A program made the translations under genes and the position numbers. DNA of 64,000 nt from an uncultured Planococcus sp. (GTDB lineage: Bacteria > Bacillota > Bacilli > Bacillales_A > Planococcaceae): NCBI GenBank assembly GCA_947493585.1, contig CANLRI010000001.1:186001-250000 (forward strand), in the 5' to 3' direction. Under the pieces are notes generated by a model. That model had not been told where the DNA came from, searched no databases, and saw nothing but the letters and a program-made list of their open reading frames with translations. Each line of letters opens with the position of its first letter. Positions within the stretch are counted from its first letter, which is position 1. Below, piece by piece: positions 46,135 through 55,205 of this stretch.

Positions 46135-48249
46135 TCAATATTTGGTTTTCATGAGGCGCAGAGAATTCAATACGACAATCAATGTGGCACCCATATCAGC
46201 AAATATGGCCATCCATAGTGTTAACCATCCAGGAATGATTAACAGCAAGGCTAGCAATTTAAGCCCTAAAGCAAAAGCTACGTTTTGAAAGATGATTTTC
46301 AAAGTTTTTCTGCTTAACCCAATAGTATAAGGGAGTTTATCTAAATCATCTGCCATAAGTGCGATATCTGCCGTTTCTAACGCTGTGTCAGTCCCGGCCC
46401 CGCCCATGGCAATTCCGACAGTAGAAGTTGCTAGTGCCGGCGCATCGTTTACTCCATCGCCAATCATTGCAACCTTGCCAAACTGTTTTCGTAAAGATTT
46501 AATGGCATCTAATTTATCTTCGGGCATTAAATCTGATCTAACTTCAGTCAAATGAAGTTTATTGCCGATTGAAGTAGCTGCCAGTTTATTATCACCTGTG
46601 AGCATAATCGTTTTCTGAATGCCCAAATCGTATAGTTTTTGAATGATAGTAGAGCTAGCGGATCTGACCTGGTCTTCTACTGCTATATATCCTTTGATCC
46701 CAGTGTGGGACCCTAACAGCATTACGGTCTTGCCGTCAGCTTGAAGCGCTTCAATACCCGCTGAAATTTCAGGTGACCGTTCTAATTCAGCTGTAAACAG
46801 ATGAGGACTGCCAATGTAATACAGTTGGCCGTCGACTTCGGCTTTTGCGCCTTTGCCGGTCATGGACTGGAAGTTCTCTACTTCAGCTAAAATAATATTG
46901 GAGCTCTGCGCTTTTCGCAAAACAGCAGCCGCCAGCGGATGTTGAGAGAGGTTTTCAATGGATGCAGCTGTTTTAAGGACTTCTTTTTCAGTCATGGTTG
47001 ACAGGGAAACAATATTCGTTACTTCGGGAGTTCCATGCGTTAGTGTCCCCGTTTTATCAAAAGCAATGACTTTGAGACGGCCAGTTTCTTCTAAGTGGAT
47101 CCCCCCTTTAATCAATACGCCATTTCTAGCAGCATTGCCGATTGCTGTGACAATAGCGACAGGCGTAGAAATGACGAGAGCACAAGGGCACCCCACAACT
47201 AGAACTGCTAAGCCGCGATAAATCCATTCGTTCCATTCCCCATTTATAAGTAAGGGGGGGAGGACAGCGACTAAAAGGGAGATAATTAATATAGCTGGTG
47301 TGTAATACTTTGCGAACTTGTCTACGAACTGCTGGGAAGGGGCACGCTCTGCCTGGGCTTCCTCAACTAAGTGAATAATCTTTGCAATCGTAGTGTCTTC
47401 AGTTCTCTTGGTGATCCGGACTTCCAATGCACCCTCTTCATTGAGTGTGCCTGCAAATACTTCATCTCCAGCACTTTTATGGACAGGCAAAGATTCGCCT
47501 GTAATTGCTGCCTGATTAATTGACGAATTCCCTTTTGCGACAACGCCGTCCATTGCCAATTTTTGTCCTGGTTTAATGATCATGATGTCACCGACCTGAA
47601 TGTCCTCTACATCTACTTCGAACTCTTGTGTTCCACGTTTGATTGTAGCTGTATTAGGTGCGATATCCATAAGTGAACGAATGGAGTTTCTTGCTTTGTC
47701 CATGGAGTAGGTTTCCAATGCTTCACTGATTGCAAACAAAAAGACTACGACAGCACCTTCTCCCCATTCGCCAATAACTGCAGCTCCAATGACCGCGATG
47801 GTCATTAACGTTGTCATATCGAATTGGAACTTAATAAGATTTTTAAGCCCTTCCTTGAAAAGACTGAGACCGCCTGTCAAAATCGCTAGACCAAAAAGGC
47901 CGATAGTAATAACTTCTTCTTCGCCAATTTGAAGTGATGATATATAGCCGAGAATCAAAAAGAAGAGAGAAACCATGGTGGTTTGATTCGCTCGTTGCTT
48001 CCAAAACGGCTCTTTGGTTTCAGGCAATCGTTGGTGTTCAGGATATACCAGGATGCCATCGAAAGAACCGGCTTGCTCTAATTGTTCAATTGAGGCTTGT
48101 CCAGCGATGGTGATTTTTGAAGCTCCAAAGTTTAGTTTCACGTCTTCAACTGTAGGAATTTCTCGGATGTTTTTTTCGAACTTAGCGGCACAGCTGGTGC
48201 AGGATAGATTTTGGAGCTTGTAAATGTGTTGGTCCTGAGTTTCGCTCAT
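46135..48249 (-). CDS. cadA: CadA-type Cd/Zn/Pb P1B-ATPase (copy B, intact)
   Basis: 704 residues from ATG 48249, which overlaps the cadC stop (ATGA). N-terminal HMA domain with CTSC ([14 protein letters not shown]), about eight helices, CPCALVIS in TM6, [19 protein letters not shown] and GDGVNDAP. Pumps Cd2+/Zn2+/Pb2+ out of the cytoplasm at the cost of ATP. Unlike copy A it has Lys at codon 11 where that copy has a stop, so it is the likely functional pump. Confidence 0.94.
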   Translation of the reverse strand: MSETQDQHIYKLQNLSCTSCAAKFEKNIREIPTVEDVKLNFGASKITIAGQASIEQLEQAGSFDGILVYPEHQRLPETKEPFWKQRANQTTMVSLFFLILGYISSLQIGEEEVITIGLFGLAILTGGLSLFKEGLKNLIKFQFDMTTLMTIAVIGAAVIGEWGEGAVVVFLFAISEALETYSMDKARNSIRSLMDIAPNTATIKRGTQEFEVDVEDIQVGDIMIIKPGQKLAMDGVVAKGNSSINQAAITGESLPVHKSAGDEVFAGTLNEEGALEVRITKRTEDTTIAKIIHLVEEAQAERAPSQQFVDKFAKYYTPAILIISLLVAVLPPLLINGEWNEWIYRGLAVLVVGCPCALVISTPVAIVTAIGNAARNGVLIKGGIHLEETGRLKVIAFDKTGTLTHGTPEVTNIVSLSTMTEKEVLKTAASIENLSQHPLAAAVLRKAQSSNIILAEVENFQSMTGKGAKAEVDGQLYYIGSPHLFTAELERSPEISAGIEALQADGKTVMLLGSHTGIKGYIAVEDQVRSASSTIIQKLYDLGIQKTIMLTGDNKLAATSIGNKLHLTEVRSDLMPEDKLDAIKSLRKQFGKVAMIGDGVNDAPALATSTVGIAMGGAGTDTALETADIALMADDLDKLPYTIGLSRKTLKIIFQNVAFALGLKLLALLLIIPGWLTLWMAIFADMGATLIVVLNSLRLMKTKY

Positions 48250-48623
48250 TTGTATCGGTCCTCCTCTGCATGCTCGCAAGCAATGCGGACTAACTGGTGC
48301 ACATGATCATCAGCTAGTGAATAAAAAACCAATTTCCCGCGTTTTTCATAATCTGCCAATCCCATATTACGCAAATAGCGCAGATGGTGCGAAGCAGTAG
48401 CTGTGGTTGTCCCTAGAATATTGGCCACGTCACAAACACATAATTCTTTTTCCAGTGTCAAAGCATAAGCAATTTTCAGTCGGGTCGCATCAGAAAGTGC
48501 TTTGAAGATTAACTCCACCCCACGAATGCCGACCATCTTAGGTTGAACCCTTCCAATCACTTCTTCGTCATAACAGAAAGTTTGGCATGTATCATTCTTT
48601 TTACTAATTTCGATTTCCTCCAT
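48246..48623 (-). CDS. cadC: CadC-type ArsR metal repressor (copy B)
   Basis: A 125-residue winged-helix repressor. Metal-site cysteines: TCQTFC at the N-terminus (Cys13 and Cys17) and ELCVCD (Cys62 and Cys64). Closely similar to copy A. Followed by cadA with 4-base overlap. Two operator palindromes lie between it and copC. Confidence 0.93.
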   Translation of the reverse strand: MEEIEISKKNDTCQTFCYDEEVIGRVQPKMVGIRGVELIFKALSDATRLKIAYALTLEKELCVCDVANILGTTTATASHHLRYLRNMGLADYEKRGKLVFYSLADDHVHQLVRIACEHAEEDRYK

Positions 48624-48636
48624 TTTTACACCTCAT

Positions 48637-48711
48637 TCAAATGTTCGTTTGAGTATTAGTTTAGAAAGAGTTCGTTGATTTGTCAATTCTAATATTCAAA
48701 CGATTGTTTTA
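48637..48711. promoter_or_regulatory. Two CadC-type operator palindromes between cadC and copC (copy B)
   Basis: TCAAATGTTCGTTTGA (48637-48652) and TCAAACGATTGTTTTA (48696-48711); the first half-sites and spacing match copy A's boxes. The second is within 85 bp of copC, so both divergent operons are likely under CadC. Confidence 0.75.
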
Positions 48712-48794
48712 ATGTTCAAAGATTCTTGGTAGACTTTATAAGAGGGAAAGTGGCTTATTAAATAAAAACAACCCATTCTGGAGGTTTTTAGCAA

Positions 48795-49352
48795 ATGAAA
48801 AAAATATGGATAATGGCAGTATTGATACTGCTTATGTGTTCGACTACTGTTTCTGCTCATACTGCACTCGAAAAAAGTGTGCCGAGTGATGGAGCTACAG
48901 TGACTGAAGAACTTAATGAAATTGTTCTTGAATTCAATACCGCCTTGGAGAAAGGCAGCAACTTTACCGTGGAAAACCAAGAGGGCGAGGAAGTTCCTTT
49001 CAATGTTCAGCTCTTGGAACAATCAATGAGTGGGAATCCTAAGGGCAGCATGCCTGATGGGGACTATACTGTGAAATGGAAAATAATCGGCGCGGATGGG
49101 CATCCAATTGAAGGTATTTTAAGCTTTACCGCAAAAACAGGAGAGGTGAAGAAAACAGAGGATACAGAAGAGCAAATTACAGGTTCCCTTTCAGAGGTAC
49201 CAACTAAAGAAACACAAACCTTTGAAACGGATCAGCAAACTAGCGAAACGACAACATCCAGTCCTCCGTATGCCGTAATAATCATTTTTATTATTTTGGC
49301 GATAATCGCAGCTGGTACATTCATGTGGGCGCTGGAGAGGCGAAAAAGTTAA
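48795..49352 (+). CDS. CopC-domain extracytoplasmic copper-binding protein (copy B)
   Basis: 185 residues: signal peptide ending SAHTALE so His would be the mature N-terminal ligand, CopC domain with GADGHPIEG, a Thr/Glu-rich linker and a C-terminal anchor helix. Same architecture as 27077-27637. The stop abuts the copD start. Confidence 0.9.
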   Translation: MKKIWIMAVLILLMCSTTVSAHTALEKSVPSDGATVTEELNEIVLEFNTALEKGSNFTVENQEGEEVPFNVQLLEQSMSGNPKGSMPDGDYTVKWKIIGADGHPIEGILSFTAKTGEVKKTEDTEEQITGSLSEVPTKETQTFETDQQTSETTTSSPPYAVIIIFIILAIIAAGTFMWALERRKS

Positions 49353-50447
49353 ATGATCTGGCTATACATAGCTGAAATGCTTCTATATCTCTGTTTTTCG
49401 CTTTTAATTGGCTCGTTGCTTATTCACTTAGTTCCAGCCAATAAAAAGCCGGATCTGGTAATAAATAAACGCGTCCTACAAATTTCCATCTTGGGCATTG
49501 CTTTTTTATCGACAGCTCCCGTCATTCGGCTTGTAGTATTTCTATACGAAGATATCGGTCTTTTATTGACCGTTCAAAATGTAGTCGGGGAATTCGAGGT
49601 AGGGCAAGCGTGGTCAGTAACGGTTTTAACTTCTCTTTTTTTCTATTTTTTCGTATCAGTTACTCCCGTTTTTAAGAGCAAAGTATTGATCGTTGTCTCC
49701 CTCGTTTTTACTTTTCTGCTCCTTCTCGCGTTGGGATGGGGAAGCCATGCAGCTTCGTTAACAGATGGAAGTGGATTTATTTTTCATACTTTACACTTTA
49801 CAGCTGCAACAGTTTGGATAGGCATTTTACTTATCGTTAGCTGGTTTTCAGTGTCTTCTAAAAACTGGCTTCCATTTATAAAGTGGTTCACTCCACTTGC
49901 TATCATATGTTTAATTATCATTTCGGCTTCAGGATTATATATCATGACTTTGGCGTTGAATTTAAAAGATTATACGGATGCGTGGCAAATGCCATATGGC
50001 CAAGCAATTTTAGTGAAACATTTATTAATTCTTCCAGTATTACTATTTGCTTTCATCAACGGCGTTTTAATTAGAGTTAAATTAAGCAGAGGGAAAAAGG
50101 TAAATCCATTGCCTTGGGCCAGAGCAGAAAGCGTTGTATTGTTACTTGTATTGTCGGCAACTGCAGTATTAGGGCAACAAGAACCTCCCCATTCAATCGA
50201 ATCGTTTATAAGAATGAATGGAGCTTCCAATCTTTTTGCTTATTTTCATACTGGTTCGATGGATACTGCGATGCATCTGCAATTTGAGTGGAGCATTCTT
50301 GGCGTTTTATTTTTGTTTCTCGGCACAGCCTTTGGCAGTCTTGTCATTTATAGTTTCAAGCAAAAAATCCCTGTATATTTGACATTGGTGATGGGATTGT
50401 TTTGTGTGTTGAGTTTTTATGTAGGCTTAATGCTCAGCGTTGGATAA
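49353..50447 (+). CDS. CopD-family copper-transport membrane protein (copy B)
   Basis: 364 residues, the same length as copy A, about eight helices with GWGSHAASLTDGSG, LHFTAATVWIGILLI and VLGQQEPPHSIE conserved. Partner of CopC, start codon immediately after its stop. Confidence 0.9.
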   Translation: MIWLYIAEMLLYLCFSLLIGSLLIHLVPANKKPDLVINKRVLQISILGIAFLSTAPVIRLVVFLYEDIGLLLTVQNVVGEFEVGQAWSVTVLTSLFFYFFVSVTPVFKSKVLIVVSLVFTFLLLLALGWGSHAASLTDGSGFIFHTLHFTAATVWIGILLIVSWFSVSSKNWLPFIKWFTPLAIICLIIISASGLYIMTLALNLKDYTDAWQMPYGQAILVKHLLILPVLLFAFINGVLIRVKLSRGKKVNPLPWARAESVVLLLVLSATAVLGQQEPPHSIESFIRMNGASNLFAYFHTGSMDTAMHLQFEWSILGVLFLFLGTAFGSLVIYSFKQKIPVYLTLVMGLFCVLSFYVGLMLSVG

Positions 50448-50472
50448 TAAAAGTAGAAAAGAGGATATAAAA

Positions 50473-51150
50473 ATGGGAAATAAATCGAAGCAATCTAAAA
50501 TGAAATGGATCGTCCTAGCAACCGCTGTATTAGCAGTAATTGTATCCGTCATAGTGGTATTTCTGAATCAAGAGGAAGCACCCGCTGTAGAAACAGCACA
50601 AGTGGATGTTTCCGGACAGCCCACTTTAGGTGAGGGCAATGCTCCAGTGACAGTAGTGGAATACGGTGACTTTAAGTGCCCATCTTGTAAAGCTTGGGGA
50701 GAAATGGTATATCCTCAGCTTGTAGAGGACTATGTGGAAACAGGAAAGGTGAAGTTTTCTTATATTAATGTATTTTTTCACGGAAATGAGTCTGTATTAG
50801 GTTCTTTGGCTGCGGAGTCGGTTTATGAGCAGAGCCCAGAAATTTATTGGGAGTTTCATAAAGCTCTTTATGATGCCCAACCAGTAGAAGACCATGATGC
50901 CGCATGGATTACTCCAGAAAAATTGATGGAAGTAGCATCAGCATTTCCAGAGATTGACCAGGTTCGTCTAAAGGAAGACATCGAACAAGTGTCACAACAA
51001 GAACAGCTCCAAAAGGATGAAGCTCTAGTGGAAGAAGCTGGTGTTTCTCAAACACCTACTATTTCAGTTAACGGCCAACAATTGGAAGACCCCTTTGATT
51101 ATGATGCGATCAAAGCCTTGATTGATCAAGAATTGGAAGGTGCAGAGTGA
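50473..51150 (+). CDS. Membrane-anchored DsbA-family thiol oxidoreductase (BdbD-like, copy B)
   Basis: ATG 50473 is chosen from AGAGGAT upstream and agreement with copy A; 225 residues. N-terminal anchor helix, DsbA fold with CPSC (FKCPSCKAWGE) and SQTPTISVNG cis-Pro loop. Supplies disulfides to exported proteins together with the BdbC-like protein that follows with a 1-base overlap. Confidence 0.9.
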   Translation: MGNKSKQSKMKWIVLATAVLAVIVSVIVVFLNQEEAPAVETAQVDVSGQPTLGEGNAPVTVVEYGDFKCPSCKAWGEMVYPQLVEDYVETGKVKFSYINVFFHGNESVLGSLAAESVYEQSPEIYWEFHKALYDAQPVEDHDAAWITPEKLMEVASAFPEIDQVRLKEDIEQVSQQEQLQKDEALVEEAGVSQTPTISVNGQQLEDPFDYDAIKALIDQELEGAE

Positions 51151-51590
51151 TGGCGAAAGAACAAGGACAGTCTGGAAAAACGGGGATTCTACTCTATAGT
51201 GCGTGGTTTGTTTCCCTAGTAGCGATGCTGGGAAGCCTATACTTCAGTGAAGTGCAAGGTTTTATTCCGTGCGAACTTTGCTGGTATCAACGGATTGCCA
51301 TGTATCCCTTAGTGCTGATTTTGGGCATTGCAACCTTTACAAACGACACTAAAGCGCCTCGTTACGTTTTGCCACTCTCCCTTTTGGGTGGGAGTATTTC
51401 CGTTCTGCACTACTTGGAACAAAAAATTCCTGGGTTTGGTGGATTCAAGCCCTGTGTCAATGGGGTTCCATGCAGCTCAGAATATATCAATTGGGCAGGT
51501 TTCATCACGATTCCATTCTTGGCATTGATTGCCTTTGTTTTAATCACGGTAACTATGCTATTACTGGCATTTAGAGAATCTCGTTCTTAA
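51150..51590 (+). CDS. bdbC: DsbB-family quinone-linked disulfide oxidase BdbC (copy B)
   Basis: A 146-residue four-helix protein from ATG 51150 (a GTG one codon earlier is possible). Cysteine pairs CELCWYQRI and PCVNGVPC. Reoxidises the DsbA-like partner and passes electrons to quinone. No ccdA follows, unlike copy A. Confidence 0.92.
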   Translation: MAKEQGQSGKTGILLYSAWFVSLVAMLGSLYFSEVQGFIPCELCWYQRIAMYPLVLILGIATFTNDTKAPRYVLPLSLLGGSISVLHYLEQKIPGFGGFKPCVNGVPCSSEYINWAGFITIPFLALIAFVLITVTMLLLAFRESRS

Positions 51591-51694
51591 TCTGTATATG
51601 CATCTCAAGTTATTCTGTCTTTGCTGTGAGGTTTAACAATTTCTATGGTTTTGGGTCTAGTAAAGATGAAAGATTAGTACTGAGGGGGGATCGT

Positions 51695-52237
51695 ATGGCT
51701 GTAAGAAAAAAGCAACGTTTAATTTTGAGAAGTGTTATCTTGCTTGTCATGACGGGTGCCATCATATTTACGATTTATAATGCACTAACGAAAGAGCAAA
51801 GTGAGGTATTACAGGTAGGAGACAAGGCACCTGATTTCACCTTAACTGACTTAAATGGGCAGCGCCAGCAACTATCTGAGTATAGAGGACAAGGAGTTTT
51901 TGTAAACTTTTGGGGAACTTGGTGCAAACCATGTGAGAAAGAGTTTCCATTGATGGAAAAGCAATACCAGAATTACAAGGATCAAGGCGTGCAAATATTG
52001 GCTGTAAATATTGCTCAGTCTGACTATGAAGTGAAACAATATGCAGAACAAAAAAACTTAACCTTCCCAATTGTTATTGATAAAAATAAAAGTGTAATGG
52101 AGGCATACAACATTCGCCCACTTCCTACTACCATGTTGATCAATCCAGATGGAGATATCGTAAAAATCATTACCGGTGAAATGTCGGAGGAAGACATAAG
52201 AAGGTACATGGAAGAGATTAAACCAAAAGCTTCCTGA
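51695..52237 (+). CDS. resA: ResA-like thiol-disulfide reductase (copy B)
   Basis: ATG 51695 follows GAGGGGGGA; 180 residues. Anchor helix plus TlpA/ResA fold with WGTWCKPCEKEF and RPLPTT, closely similar to 30727-31263. Without ccdA or resBC next to it, it must be reduced by a CcdA encoded elsewhere (e.g. copy A) or act in a different thiol pathway. Confidence 0.9.
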   Translation: MAVRKKQRLILRSVILLVMTGAIIFTIYNALTKEQSEVLQVGDKAPDFTLTDLNGQRQQLSEYRGQGVFVNFWGTWCKPCEKEFPLMEKQYQNYKDQGVQILAVNIAQSDYEVKQYAEQKNLTFPIVIDKNKSVMEAYNIRPLPTTMLINPDGDIVKIITGEMSEEDIRRYMEEIKPKAS

Positions 52238-52285
52238 AGGGGTTAATAAGAGAACAGCTCTCTGTTTAAATTCCTTTGTTTTAAA

Positions 52286-52325
52286 GCAAAGGCCTATGGA
52301 ATTTTTTCCTTGGCCTTTTTTTATT
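52286..52325 (+). terminator. Terminator after resA copy B
   Basis: AAAGGCC…GGCCTTTTTTT hairpin with a long T-tract. Confidence 0.8.
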
Positions 52326-52436
52326 GAAGCGTATTTAAAACAAGCCCGACGTTTTAGTTTAAGAGCTTTAAGAGATCGAGTGACACAATTAAATTTTAGA
52401 AGTTGAGGAAGAATTATCTTTTAAAAAACTGAACTG

Positions 52437-52488
52437 ACCCCCGATTGGTAGACACTTTAAGAAAGTGACTACCAGTCGGGGGTTTTTT
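52437..52488. terminator. Strong second terminator
   Basis: ACCCCCGATTGGTAG-CACTTT / AAAGTG-CTACCAGTCGGGGGT then TTTTTT. Follows the cassette and precedes the convergent GNAT gene. Confidence 0.88.
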
Positions 52489-52519
52489 CTGGTTATATTA
52501 TTTGAAGCGTGTTTATAAG

Positions 52520-53011
52520 CTAAACTGTGAAGAATCTTTGAATCGGTCCAGGCCATTGGTCTAGATAAAATTCCGAGTAATTATTGTTAGTATACTCAGA
52601 AATTACCTCTCTCCAAAACTTTTGAGCTGGAAGGTTGGTTTCAAGTTCCGCCACTTCCCAAGTATCTTGAAAGAGATTGAAAATATGAAAGGCTGCTCGT
52701 TTTCCAACACCTTCTTTTCGATATTTTCTCATTACAAAAAACTCACACATTTTCATATAAGAAGGATTACTTGCATCTTCAACAGTTATCTTACGTACCA
52801 AAGCAAATCCTGCATACTTACCGTCCACTTGAAATAAAAATGGATAGTGGTTTGGTTCGTTCCAATAACAATCCAGATATTTATAGCCAAACAATCCATT
52901 TTCATCTACATCTTCAGATTCAAACTCTGAAAAATCATATTGGTACAATTCCAATAAATTCTTTAAAATCTCTTTCCGTTCCACGATTGGTTGAATGATT
53001 TCAATTTTCAT
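52520..53011 (-). CDS. GNAT-family N-acetyltransferase
   Basis: 163 residues. Acetyl-CoA binding region with FFVMRKYRKEGVGKRAAFHIF (motif A, R/Q-x-x-G-x-G/A) and a typical GNAT C-terminus. AGGG-like GGGGGA precedes the ATG. Substrate unknown. Confidence 0.85.
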   Translation of the reverse strand: MKIEIIQPIVERKEILKNLLELYQYDFSEFESEDVDENGLFGYKYLDCYWNEPNHYPFLFQVDGKYAGFALVRKITVEDASNPSYMKMCEFFVMRKYRKEGVGKRAAFHIFNLFQDTWEVAELETNLPAQKFWREVISEYTNNNYSEFYLDQWPGPIQRFFTV

Positions 53012-53303
53012 TATTATCCCCCATATAAGTAGTTTATTTATTAGATAATAAACTTTAAATGTGAAAAAAGTGTCGAGTATAGCTAGTAATTTAAATGTTC
53101 TGATTGAAATTACGATGGAGAATTAGCAGTTATATAAATAGAAAGGGCTAAGTAAGTCTGGTTAAAGCCTACTTTGTTGCCCTTTTATCTATGACTCTTA
53201 AAAGAGAATCCATAAAGATAGAGGAGTAAAGTGAACTTTGGTGTACTCCATATCTAAATATATAGAATAATTACTTAAAAAAGTACAGAGAGGTGCCGGA
53301 ATA

Positions 53304-53489
53304 GTGATTCGATTTGATCGATATGAAGAAAATCGGCTATATTGAGGATTTACAGAGAGAGAGCTAGAGGTTATTTTAACGATACTGGAAAAAATTCTGA
53401 ACAATGAAATCACAAGGCGAATGGATGTATTGACAACGACTTTTCGAAAAAGAAAAATAGAAGAACGCGAATCAAAAGGTAAAGAATGA
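53304..53489 (+). pseudogene. Small broken ORF with internal stop
   Basis: From GTG 53304 (GAGAGGTG upstream) the frame reads VIRFDRYEENRLY, a TGA at 53343-53345, then GFTERELEVILTILEKILNN and a charged coiled-coil-like end stopping at 53487-53489. Composition and uninterrupted reading on both sides suggest a short plasmid-type gene inactivated by one nonsense mutation. Family not recognised. Confidence 0.4.
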
Positions 53490-53582
53490 AAAAGATAGCT
53501 TAAAGTTCAGTGTATAAATGCGATATAATAGAAAGAACTTGTTCATCCGAGAAACTGCAACAAACATTGAGGGGGCATTTAC

Positions 53583-53978
53583 TTGAGATTAGAAGAGGCC
53601 AAGAAAAAGTTGGCGGCTACGTTGCCTGCTTTAAAAGGGATATCAAAAGAAGAAGAGTTTGAGCACGACCATGAAGATCCGGAACAACGCTTTGAAGAGC
53701 GAGAAATTCGGAAAGTGGCAGACCATCTGTATAGCTTAATTTATTCGGTTGAGTACCTTCAGAAACCGATTCAAGCCAGTGGAAGAGTTATTAAACGGTC
53801 AGACGGACGTTATGAAATCGAAGGCGCTGAAGATTACTTTACGTCGGGCAGTCCCCTTGAAATCTGGGATGAATCACAAGAAATATACGCACGAACACGA
53901 ATTGAGCATGACGGTGAGGATTACTTTGCGGTAGGCATCAAACAACCTTTGGAGGGTCTACAAGCAAGATGTCGATAA
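53583..53978 (+). CDS. DUF5348-like protein
   Basis: 131 residues from a TTG start with GAGGGGG 7 bases upstream. The C-terminal half (GRYEIEGAEDYFTSGSPLEIWD…TRIEHDGEDYFAVGIKQPLEGLQAR) resembles DUF5348, a small domain common on Firmicute plasmids and conjugative elements. N-terminal part is helical and acidic. Function unknown. Preceded by a TATAAT at 53524-53529. Confidence 0.65.
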   Translation: MRLEEAKKKLAATLPALKGISKEEEFEHDHEDPEQRFEEREIRKVADHLYSLIYSVEYLQKPIQASGRVIKRSDGRYEIEGAEDYFTSGSPLEIWDESQEIYARTRIEHDGEDYFAVGIKQPLEGLQARCR

Positions 53979-54041
53979 TATAAGAGACTCTTTCTGCACC
54001 AACAGCAATAAACTTAATGATTTGATCCGAAAAATAGCGAG

Positions 54042-54078
54042 AACCCATTTTCTTGGTCTTCAAGAGAATGGGTTTTTG
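54042..54078 (+). terminator. Terminator after the DUF5348-like gene
   Basis: AACCCATTTTCTTG (54042-54055)/CAAGAGAATGGGTT (54061-54074) plus TTT. Confidence 0.8.
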
Positions 54079-54130
54079 TATGCTTATTTATAAAGGGAGG
54101 ATTCAGAGCGTTTCTAAAGTGGTATGATAA

Positions 54131-54142
54131 GAACGTATGTTC
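54131..54142 (+). promoter_or_regulatory. LexA (SOS) box
   Basis: GAACGTATGTTC fits the Gram-positive LexA consensus GAAC-RNRY-GTTC exactly and lies 2 bp after a -10-like TATGAT (54123-54128), 25 bp before the YolD-like start codon. It implies damage-inducible expression. Confidence 0.8.
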
Positions 54143-54167
54143 TTTTTAATTGAAAGGAGGCGATAGC

Positions 54168-54530
54168 ATGAAAACAACGAAACACACAAAACAAGTAGGG
54201 GCTGTCAGTGATCGAGGGCTAATCAAATGGCAAGGGATGCTGCTGACGGAACACGTCCGGTTAATCAAAGCATTCTACGAGGAACAGGACCAGGTGCCGA
54301 AACCCGAATTGACCGATTTTGATTTGCAAGCCATCCAGGAAGAAGTGGAAATCGCCATGAGCCGAAGATGTGAGGTCCAACTGAAGACATGGAAAAACGG
54401 CGCGTTTTTTACGCATACTGGGGTGATACAAGAAATCGATTTGAGGAATGGGCAACTGGTTTATGAAGACGAATCCGGACGCCAGCGATTGCCGGTTGAG
54501 AGCTTGGTGGGTATTCAGTTAGTGGATTGA
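54168..54530 (+). CDS. YolD-like protein (SOS-controlled)
   Basis: ATG 54168 with AAAGGAGG 8 bases upstream; 120 residues. The YolD-like signature (RGLIKWQGMLLTEHVRLIK) and a C-terminal beta region (GVIQEIDLRNGQLVYED) are clear. YolD proteins are usually encoded next to a UvrX/ImpB Y-family polymerase on plasmids and phages; no such polymerase is present here. Control by LexA is supported by a perfect SOS box. Confidence 0.82.
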   Translation: MKTTKHTKQVGAVSDRGLIKWQGMLLTEHVRLIKAFYEEQDQVPKPELTDFDLQAIQEEVEIAMSRRCEVQLKTWKNGAFFTHTGVIQEIDLRNGQLVYEDESGRQRLPVESLVGIQLVD

Positions 54531-54541
54531 CTAAAATCATC

Positions 54542-54593
54542 AAAAGGAAATGATGGATGCAAGGTAGGTGGCATCCGTCATTTCCTTTTTCCT
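54542..54593 (+). terminator. Terminator after the YolD-like gene
   Basis: AAAGGAAATGA-GGATGC / GCATCC-TCATTTCCTTT with TTTCC; strong hairpin between convergent genes. Confidence 0.85.
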
Positions 54594-54746
54594 TGCCATC
54601 GTTTATGCGCAGCCATAAGGTTTGAGGAATCTCCCTTATAAAAGACGAATCCCATGTCTGAGATTCGCCTTCTGAGGGATTTATCTTTACTTGGACGATA
54701 GATGATACGGTTCATTTCGTCTGAGAAGCCTGTAGGGACGGGGTTT

Positions 54747-55205
54747 TTAGAGTGCCCCGAGTTCCCTCAAGGAAACGCCTCCTTTTTGGCTGACAATTAG
54801 TGAATCCAACACTTCAATGCCAATCAGTTCGCCGGCATCCATCAATCGCTTGCTAACAGCCACGTCCTCATGAGAGTATTGGCAGTCGCCGGAGGGATGG
54901 TTATGTGCCAGGATTATCGTTCCTGAATTATTTAGAATAGCTGCCTTGAACACTTCGCGTGGATGAACGACGCTGGCATTCAAGCTTCCGGTGTGGCAAC
55001 GATGAACCACCGAGATTTCATTTTTAATGTTCAGGCAGATGACCAAGAAAACTTCCCGGTCCTCATCTCCGATAAGGGCTTTCGCAAAGTTAATGGCATC
55101 TGTGGAACTGCGGATACGTTCCGGAAGGATGCTTTTATAAGTTTCTTCGACTTCTTTGATTTCCTGTTTAATGCGCGTGATTTCAATGATTTTTTCGAGT
55201 TTCAT
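54747..55205 (-). CDS. Short RadC-family JAB/MPN protein
   Basis: ATG 55205 with AAAGGAGCG upstream gives 152 residues; a longer frame exists but covers a structured non-coding leader. It contains the JAMM metal motif H-x-H-x7-S-x2-D (HNHPSGDCQYSHED) and lacks the N-terminal helix-hairpin-helix of chromosomal RadC, as do the short RadC proteins of plasmids and ICEs. Enzymatic role is unproven; probably a zinc-dependent hydrolase. Confidence 0.85.
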   Translation of the reverse strand: MKLEKIIEITRIKQEIKEVEETYKSILPERIRSSTDAINFAKALIGDEDREVFLVICLNIKNEISVVHRCHTGSLNASVVHPREVFKAAILNNSGTIILAHNHPSGDCQYSHEDVAVSKRLMDAGELIGIEVLDSLIVSQKGGVSLRELGAL

